From Trema orientale (Eukaryota > Streptophyta > Magnoliopsida > Rosales > Cannabaceae), in assembly GCA_002914845.1 (NCBI GenBank), contig JXTC01000078.1:804944-868943 (forward strand): a stretch of 64,000 nucleotides of DNA, read 5' to 3'. The translations under genes and the position numbers were made by a program. A model generated the notes under the pieces. That model made no database searches. It was not told the DNA's origin and saw nothing but the letters and a program-made list of their open reading frames with translations. Positions within the stretch are counted from its first letter, which is position 1. Every line of letters begins with the position of its first letter. Positions 57,680-64,000 of the stretch are shown here, one piece after another.

Positions 57680-58597
57680 TGTATTATATATTTGTTAGTT
57701 TGTGTAGTACCAGAAATTAAAGCGCTTCCTATGGTACGTAAATTCGTAAAACCAATTAATATTCCCTTTCTATGGTAGGGCACACGTTCAAGTAGTGTGT
57801 TTTCCTAAGGTTCGATAAATATAATGGATTCTACGAAAACTTTGACAGTTCAAAATCATTGACTATTGATATTATTCAATACGTGACCTCTCTATGTCAC
57901 CTACTGTGATTTAATAAATGCGGTCTATCGCCATTCTCTGTCTATTATCCCCACAGCTTATTTTTAGTATCTTAACCTTTTAAAAATTGTTATTATTACC
58001 CAAAGAATCATTAATTAAATTTCTTTTACATGACAAGATTTTTCGAAAATTTACTCTCTCCTCACACACATCTTAGAATTAAACACCTCAATTAAAACAA
58101 TTTGTAGAAAAAGTTAAGATCACGAGTAAGCATTAATTAGCAAAAAGAAGAACTATAGAATAATAAGTGAAAAAAAAACTGTCAATAAATATTCAGCAAA
58201 CAAATAAGCACGTACTGCAATAAAATTAATGTTGGGAGAATAAGCTCCGTTTTAAACGCGCGCGTTTTTTTCATTGTTAATTGATCCAAACAATTTCTTT
58301 TACCTACTATTACTGGTTGCTAACTTCCAACGTTTGTCCAGATTAGAAAACCGAATTTTTTAAATAGCACTGCGGTCTAAAAGATTAATATAAAAATAGG
58401 ACAAATACTCTTTGGTAGGAAAATCAAAAGGGGGAAGAAAAGTCCTAGATTTTTTGGGATTAAACATTGAAGGGGTTAGAACACAAAAGAGAAGAAAAAG
58501 ATGAGTGTATATATGAGCAAAAGAGAGAGGGAAGAGGAGTACTGCACTGGAACTAGTAGGGGAATGGGTGAGTAAATAAAAGATAAAATTAAATTAA
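57680..58597. other. Unassigned AT-rich sequence
   Basis: No gene recognised downstream of MIR169 no. 3. Confidence 0.4.
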
Positions 58598-58709
58598 GGG
58601 ATTGACTTGGCATGATTACGGGTATAGTAAATTGGCTTTATTAATTAAATTGTGGGATTGACTTGGAATGATTAGGCGTATAGTAAAGTGGCTTTATTGT
58701 CCGTGTCTC
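58598..58709. repeat. 56-bp tandem duplication
   Basis: GGGATTGACTTGG starts at 58598 and again at 58654. Each copy runs through ATGATTA.G.GTATAGTAAA.TGGCTTTATT. Confidence 0.85.
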
Positions 58710-58870
58710 ATCTTTTTTTAAAACTAATCATTAGTTCAAACTATAAATTTAATTAGTACTTTTTATGCCCCAACTATTCCTAAATTGTCTCTTGATTTCA
58801 TTATATATTTTCTTTTCTTATTTACGTCCTACAAGTTTCCGCCCAACTCATTTTTTCCACCCTCATTTTC

Positions 58871-59300
58871 TTCTACAACAAGGAATAAGACTTTCGCCGA
58901 TGCATCGATCTGTCTGTAAAAGTATTCAAAATATGTCCGCAAAAGCAATCTTTGACTTTTGCTGACGCAATTTTCCGTCGGCAGCCATTGTCGGTGAAAG
59001 ACCATAGTTAAAAGTCATTTTTAAACAAAAAATGATACGCGTCGGCAAAAACACTTTTTGCTGATACGTCACGAGCTTATGCCGACGCGTGTCTTGCACT
59101 GGTAAAATACTTGCATCGGTAAAAAAAGTAGCAAATTTGGAGTCGTTGGTCAACCATTTTACCCATGCAAAAATGCGTCAGCAAAATGAAAAATTAATAA
59201 TTATTTTTTTAATTTAAAAAAAAAACTTTTGCTGACGCACTAGCATTTATGCATCGGCAAAAGTTTTATTAAATTTAAAAAAAATTAATTAAAATTTTTA
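58871..59300 (+). mobile_element. CACTA-like terminus with TTTTGCCGACGC repeats
   Basis: TTCTACAACAAGGAATAAGA at 58871 aligns with CACTACAACAAG-type ends with two changes in CACTA. It is followed by a dense array of TTTTGCTGACGC/GCGTCGGCAAAA words in both orientations to 59270. The frames at 58765-59153 are products of this array. No transposase visible; the other end was not located. Confidence 0.65.
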
Positions 59301-60137
59301 ATTAAATATTATTAAAATTTGTATTAATTGTTAAATAATTTAATTTTTAATAATTGATAAATAATTTAATATTATGTATAATTAATTCATAATATTAATA
59401 ATTAATAACAAATAAATTAAAAAATAATAATTGCATTAAATAGTACAAATGATACAATTGTTCATAAATTTACAGTATACAATTGTTTACAATATTGTAA
59501 AAATAGAAGCATACTTTGGTTAATAGAAACTTTATTTGAGGTCAACCCCACAACCTGCAGCGCAAAAATACATATTTATAAGCAATAGACCCATTAGAAA
59601 TCTTGTACATCAATATAATGGAAAAATTGACTAAACGAATAAATAGACCCATTGGATTTGCAGAGTAAAGAAAGAATCAATAGACCCATAGATTTGCAGA
59701 AGTCTGGAAAATCCAAGAGTAGAAGTTTATACAAACAATTGGTTCCATAATAAGAATTGAGTATAATAGATTTATAGGATATTCATTAGCTAGCTTTTTT
59801 AGGACCCTTGATTTTCATGTTATATAAGAGATAGATATCTTTCAAATAAATGTAGTAACCAGCACCCTCTCAAAATACTACAACCCAAAAAAAGACCATG
59901 ATTAACAAAATTTTAGAACTTTCTAAGCATGACCCAAAACTTGAAATCACAACAGAATACTTAAATCTTTACCTTCTTAAACTTGTCAAACGAAAATGAA
60001 ACAATCAAAGCCATATTATTTTCTTTTTTCCCCTCTTTATTTCTTACAAACCAGGCAAGGACAAATTAAAAAAGGTAAGAGTTTGTACTCACAAACCATG
60101 CATTTCATTTTAAAAGTTAAAATGTGATTTTTAATCT
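59301..60137. other. AT-rich sequence, likely CACTA interior
   Basis: No coding motif. It may be the inside of the element starting at 58871, cut by the unit at 60138. Confidence 0.35.
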
Positions 60138-60520
60138 CACTACAGGAAAAAAGCCCTATAGCGGCGACACATGTCGTCATTATAGACGAAAAAATCGTCG
60201 CTATAGGTCTATAGGGATGATAATGTCGTCATTAATGATCCGACAGTATAAATATATATAGTGACGACAATTCGTCGTCAGACGACGTCGCTAATACGTC
60301 GTCAGATGATGACTTAAAAACGATGATAGTGGCCGTCGTATCACTATAGCGACGACAAATGTCATCGCTATAGGTATATTTTTTTTAAAAATATATATAT
60401 TTAAATGTAGTTATAGCGACTACAAATGTCGTTGCTACAGGTATAATTTAAAAAATATATATATATTTAAATGTAGTTATAGCGACGACATAATAGTGAC
60501 GACAATAGATGTAATAATTT
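60138..60520 (-). mobile_element. CACTA terminus with TATAGCGACGACA repeats
   Basis: CACTACAGGAAAAAAGCCC at 60138 is a near-consensus CACTA end. It is followed by TATAGCGGCGACA, GTCGTCGCTATAGGT-like and TTATAGCGACGACA words. The strand is set by the coding remnant at 60716-60860, which makes this the 3' terminus. Confidence 0.82.
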
Positions 60521-60715
60521 TATTTATATAATTAAATTCTTAAAATTGGAAATAAAGTTATAAAAAATAAAAATAGAAATAAATAGAAAATATTTGAAAC
60601 ATAAAATATAATTTTAAAATTTAAATTAAAATAAAATTTTAGATAATTCTATAAAAAAGTACACATAAAAAAAATTTAATAAAAGTATTCAACAAGAAAA
60701 AAATTGAGCTATCTA

Positions 60716-60865
60716 GTTAGCTAGCTAGCTATCCAAGTCGGTGTCATCCTCATCTGCGTTGTCTTGGGTGTTGAAAGTCAAAGGAGGAGGTTTAGATCGG
60801 AATCTCGGAGGCAATATAGATGGCAGGGGCATCGGAAGAATATTAGGAGCAGCAGACGGTTGAAT
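60716..60865 (-). pseudogene. C-terminal exon remnant of a CACTA-encoded protein
   Basis: The minus strand reads ILPMPLPSILPPRFRSKPPP, then LTFNTQDNADEDDTDLDS and a stop near 60732. A proline-rich stretch followed by an acidic DEDDTDLD end resembles the C-termini of CACTA accessory proteins, but I do not recognise a specific family member. Its upstream exons would lie beyond 60866, where the next CACTA begins, so that element appears inserted into this one. Confidence 0.5.
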
Positions 60866-62397
60866 CACTACTACAAAACAGGGCAAAGCCGTCACTATAT
60901 TCTACATCGTTTTATGATGTTAGTGCGACATGGAAAATAACTGGCCTCGAACGTCACCAGAAAAACGTCACAAAACCCTGCGTCACTTAAAAAGTGATGA
61001 GAAAAAAATAGAACGTGACGTCGTACATCGCTGTTTTACGTCGCTTTTTAAGCGACATGAAACGCGACATACAACGTCGCTGGAACCTTTCACGTTGCTT
61101 TTCCAGTGACGTGGAAGCTCCCGCACGACGTCGCTGGAAAAGCGACGTCGTTTGGTTAGTTTTTAATTTTATGGTTCTGCATTTAGCAGAACCCTATCAT
61201 TCGACACTCCCCCCCTTGCCGCTACTCCTTTTCGCCCCTTCTCCATTTTTTCTGGCCATTTGAGGTAATTTTAGCTTTATTTAGTCAATTGTTTCCATAC
61301 AATTCGTATATAATTGCATTAGGTTTTGTTTTTATCTAATTATTTATGTTTTATTTTAAATTTTTACACTTACCCTAACCTAAGCTATAGCCACCGCTTC
61401 TCTGTCATTCCTCCATTTTTTCCGGCCACTTGAGGTAATTTTAATAATTTAAGTCATATTTTTCATCAGAATTCATATATAATTGCATTGGGCTTTATTT
61501 TTATCTAGATTTTATCTAATATTTTCATGTTTAGTTTAGGTTTTTACACTTAGATGCTTTGAACAATTTTCCTATATAGCTATTTGAATGTAATTAAGAA
61601 ATATTGAGATTCTTAATTACTCTTAAAAGTGTCTAACTCATTAGTTATTAGATTCAAATTACAGCTTGATAATTTGTTTTAGTTTTTTATGTATTTTATA
61701 ATTTCGGTTTTTAGTAATTATTATTGTACAAGTATGAGCTTTTTACTTTGATATATATATATATATATATATTTTAGAGATTTAGTGTTGATCACAAGAG
61801 AAAAGCGTTGTGATTTGTATAAATTTAGGTAATTATATGAGATGATTGTTCTCCAAATTTTTTTTCCTGGTAGTTATATTTATATTTTGCTTTTTTTTTT
61901 TCGCTAAGTTTTAGTCTTTCATAATTTATATTTATTAATCTTTTTACTGTAGTAATGGTTAGTTTAATTGTTTAATATATTTGTATTCTCTTGTCATTTT
62001 AATTCAAGATTGGTGTTAATCATTATATGAAGATTAGTGTCGATCATTAGTTCAACCTTGGTCTAGAAGCTTTTAATCATTTGAGGTATATTCTCTAACT
62101 AATTTTTTTGATCACAATAAGATATGTATATTTATTTATTTTCTATTTTGGAAAATCTTATGTAGAGGAGATTAGATTCTGAGAAATTGTGTGTTGTGGT
62201 GATATAAGGATGAAATTATTGTGTGTGATTTGTTGTTTTGATTTTTTATTGTGAATTAAAACTTTGGTAGGATTTATAAATAGGGGAGACTCTGCCCAAT
62301 TTTTATCAAGTTGTTAATATATGTAGATTTAGAAATTAATTAATCTTAATTAACTTTAATTTATGTCTATTTTTTAATTTTTCTTAATTTGATTAGA

Positions 62398-62600
62398 ATG
62401 GATAAAAAGTGGATATCGGCTGATAGATTATCAATTGAGTATAGAAATAGAGTTGAGATCTTTTTGGAGTTTATTATGGAGAATACAAAAGATCCTAATA
62501 CCACCATGTGCCCTTGTGTTAAATGTGGAAATTTAAATAAGCTGAGTGTTAAAAAGATAATGATAAAAAATGACAAGCAAAAGATCCAAGTAATATTGCT
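62398..62600 (+). pseudogene. Transposase-associated domain exon of CACTA element
   Basis: From the ATG at 62398 the frame reads MDKKWISADRLSIEYRNRVE, then IFLEFIMENTK and the zinc-binding-like MCPCVKCGNLNKLS. This is the transposase-associated domain found at the N-terminus of plant En/Spm-type TNP2 proteins (family motif D-x-W-M/I...Y..GV..F...A......CPC..C.N). The frame soon leaves the family (a His/Cys pair expected downstream is not seen) and stops at 62653. No TNP2 catalytic domain follows. The 9 bases before this ATG are open, but domain homology starts at MDKKW. Confidence 0.82.
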
Positions 62601-62799
62601 ACAGAGAGTGGTCCACGAGAGACTCGTGCTGAATTTTTGTTATTTCGGATGCTAATGATGGAAAATGACAAGCAAATATTAGTTATTCTATGGAATCATG
62701 CGTAAGATTAAGAACTTACTTATTAATTGCAAATTTCTTTTGATTTTATTAGTCTTTGTAATAATTTATTTATGATCTTCGTTAATAATTGAATAATTA

Positions 62800-63480
62800 G
62801 GGAGCATTGGATGTTACTTCTCATTTACCCTCCCAAAGAATACATTTGGTTTCTAGATCCTTTGAACTTGGACTTTCGTGAAGAAATTGGTCTCACCATG
62901 ATAGAGTAAGTCTTTTTTTCTAATAGTTTATTACCATTATACATTTTACATAAACTAATAGAAGTATATTTTTCCAATTTTATATGTATCAATCAAAATG
63001 GCATTTCGATTATATAATGACTTCAAAGGATCAAGAGGATATAGAGCTAATTGTCCAGTTTATAAGCATCTCAATAAGGTACGTAAATAAATTGTCTTAT
63101 ATATATATAAATGTATACATATTTGTTGATCATGTGTTGTTCATTCAACTTGTTATGTATTCTTTCTATTTAAATGTAGTGTCCTAGACAACCATCACAT
63201 GTATAATGCGATTTTTATATATGCAAATATATGAATGAGATCATTGAACAAACTAACATTCGATCATTTCTCACTACAAGGGTATATGCCAATTGTATAA
63301 GTTCAATTTTAACATATAATATTGCTCATTTTAAAATAAAGTTCAATATTCTAATAAACGTATTATTTTCTGAATGCATAGTTTTAATTACAAAATTTCT
63401 ACACGATAGACGATATAAATATGGTTCGTGAAGAATGAGTTGAAGAGCTTATGGATTATATTGGTTGAGGTTATCTTTTA
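62800..63480 (+). pseudogene. Ulp1-like C48 protease remnant in CACTA element
   Basis: The exon at 62802 reads HWMLLLIYPPKEYIWFLDP, containing the His (HW) and Asp (LDP) of a Ulp1-type Cys protease. After an intron-like gap comes CPRQPSHV (63180-63203), a TAA stop at 63204-63206, then CDFYICKYMNEII, where the Cys (63207-63209) is the expected nucleophile; the following Gly of the family CG motif is Asp. A tail VEELMDYI-like segment lies near 63440. Many plant CACTA and Mutator elements carry such Ulp1 domains; this one is broken by the stop. Confidence 0.72.
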
Positions 63481-64000
63481 TCTCACTTGATCAGGAATTA
63501 TCATAGATATGTACGTAGCTTTTAGGTTGATGTTCTTATTTTTGACTCAATTTATTAACTTAGATTATGCATGTGACTCGTTAGCTTGTTATTAGTAGTT
63601 TAATTTGTAACTAAACCATAATTAGATATTGTACTTTTATATATGTGGATCTGGTGTTATATATATATTTTGATGACTTTATGATTCTGTATTTTTTTTT
63701 TTGTAAATGAAATCCATGGGGTTTGAATAAATTTGAATTAAAAATCTCCGAGAAAATATTTACCACGTCCCCAAAAAAGCGAAGTGATATATCTACTATG
63801 TCGCCATAAAAATGACGTCGTAGACATACAATATCACCAGAAAAGCGACGTCGTATGTCTATGACATCACCAAAAAAGTGACATCGTAGACATACGACGT
63901 CGCTTTTTTGGTGACGTCACTTTTCTGGCAACGTGAAATCTCACACTTTTAATGGCGCCTGGATAGACGTTTGTGGGCGACGTCATATGCCTTTGACGCC

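Larger units (their letters stand above)
60866..64000 (+). mobile_element. CACTA (En/Spm-like) element, 3' end off window
   Basis: It starts CACTACTACAAAACAGGGC after the triplet AAT. The subterminal region to 61150 is full of GACGTCGCT/AGCGACGTC words. A similar array with GTCGTAGACATACG words returns at 63770-64000, so the 3' terminus must be just beyond the window. Between them are a leader (61200-62390), an exon with a transposase-associated domain and a Ulp1-like protease remnant. The main TNP2-type transposase is absent, so the element is non-autonomous. Confidence 0.85.

Noticed and set aside
57566-57778. 70-codon open frame overlapping MIR169 no. 3
   Set aside because: It starts inside the hairpin loop and has no motif. 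A pri-miRNA-encoded peptide would normally lie 5' of the hairpin.

Overview
The window looks like a transposon-rich intergenic stretch of a flowering plant (probably dicot) nuclear genome. It is AT-rich, with plant-type Ty3/Gypsy and Ty1/Copia retrotransposon remains, a tRNA-derived SINE, CACTA elements, many miniature inverted-repeat transposons (MITEs), and microRNA precursors of the land-plant miR169 family. I found no convincing host protein-coding gene. Every recognisable coding stretch belongs to a transposon, and nearly all are broken by stops, frameshifts or deletions. The species cannot be named from this sequence.

The likely host genes are three MIR169 hairpins: 7461-7644 (minus strand, miR169b/c-type mature arm), 25803-25930 (minus, miR169d-g-type) and 57500-57665 (plus, miR169a-type). 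Established knowledge is that miR169 directs cleavage of NF-YA (HAP2) transcription-factor mRNAs. Having three mature subtypes within 50 kb makes this a dispersed MIR169 cluster separated by transposons.

Layout: 1-7152 is a minus-strand chromovirus-type Gypsy element (Tekay/Del-like) with both LTRs, PBS and PPT, but with internal deletions through the reverse transcriptase and integrase cores. 7153-10160 holds MIR169 no. 1 and diverged tandem duplications. 10168-11545 is a TIR element with short dispersed repeats. 13006-14960 holds a CACTA-like terminus and a TCGAC-rich DNA element with an 8-bp target duplication. 15115-19792 is a decayed minus-strand Athila/Tat-type Gypsy body carrying a SINE inside its integrase. 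19793-25430 is a nest of Tekay-like LTR pieces, Copia fragments and a 605-bp solo LTR. Then follow MIR169 no. 2, a TRIM retrotransposon (28984-29814), a Copia LTR with an internal 644-bp tandem duplication (34400-36685), and a dense MITE field (31-43 kb and 48-57 kb), several members with 9-bp target duplications typical of Mutator-like elements. A roughly 4-kb inverted-repeat element (43794-47860) sits between. MIR169 no. 3 follows at 57.5 kb. From 58.9 kb to the end there are three CACTA units; the last (60866 onward) carries a transposase-associated domain exon and a Ulp1-like protease remnant.

The elements do not work together as a system. The biological interest lies in the MIR169 cluster and in the layered nesting, which gives a relative insertion history. 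All percentages and similarities are by eye; nothing was computed.
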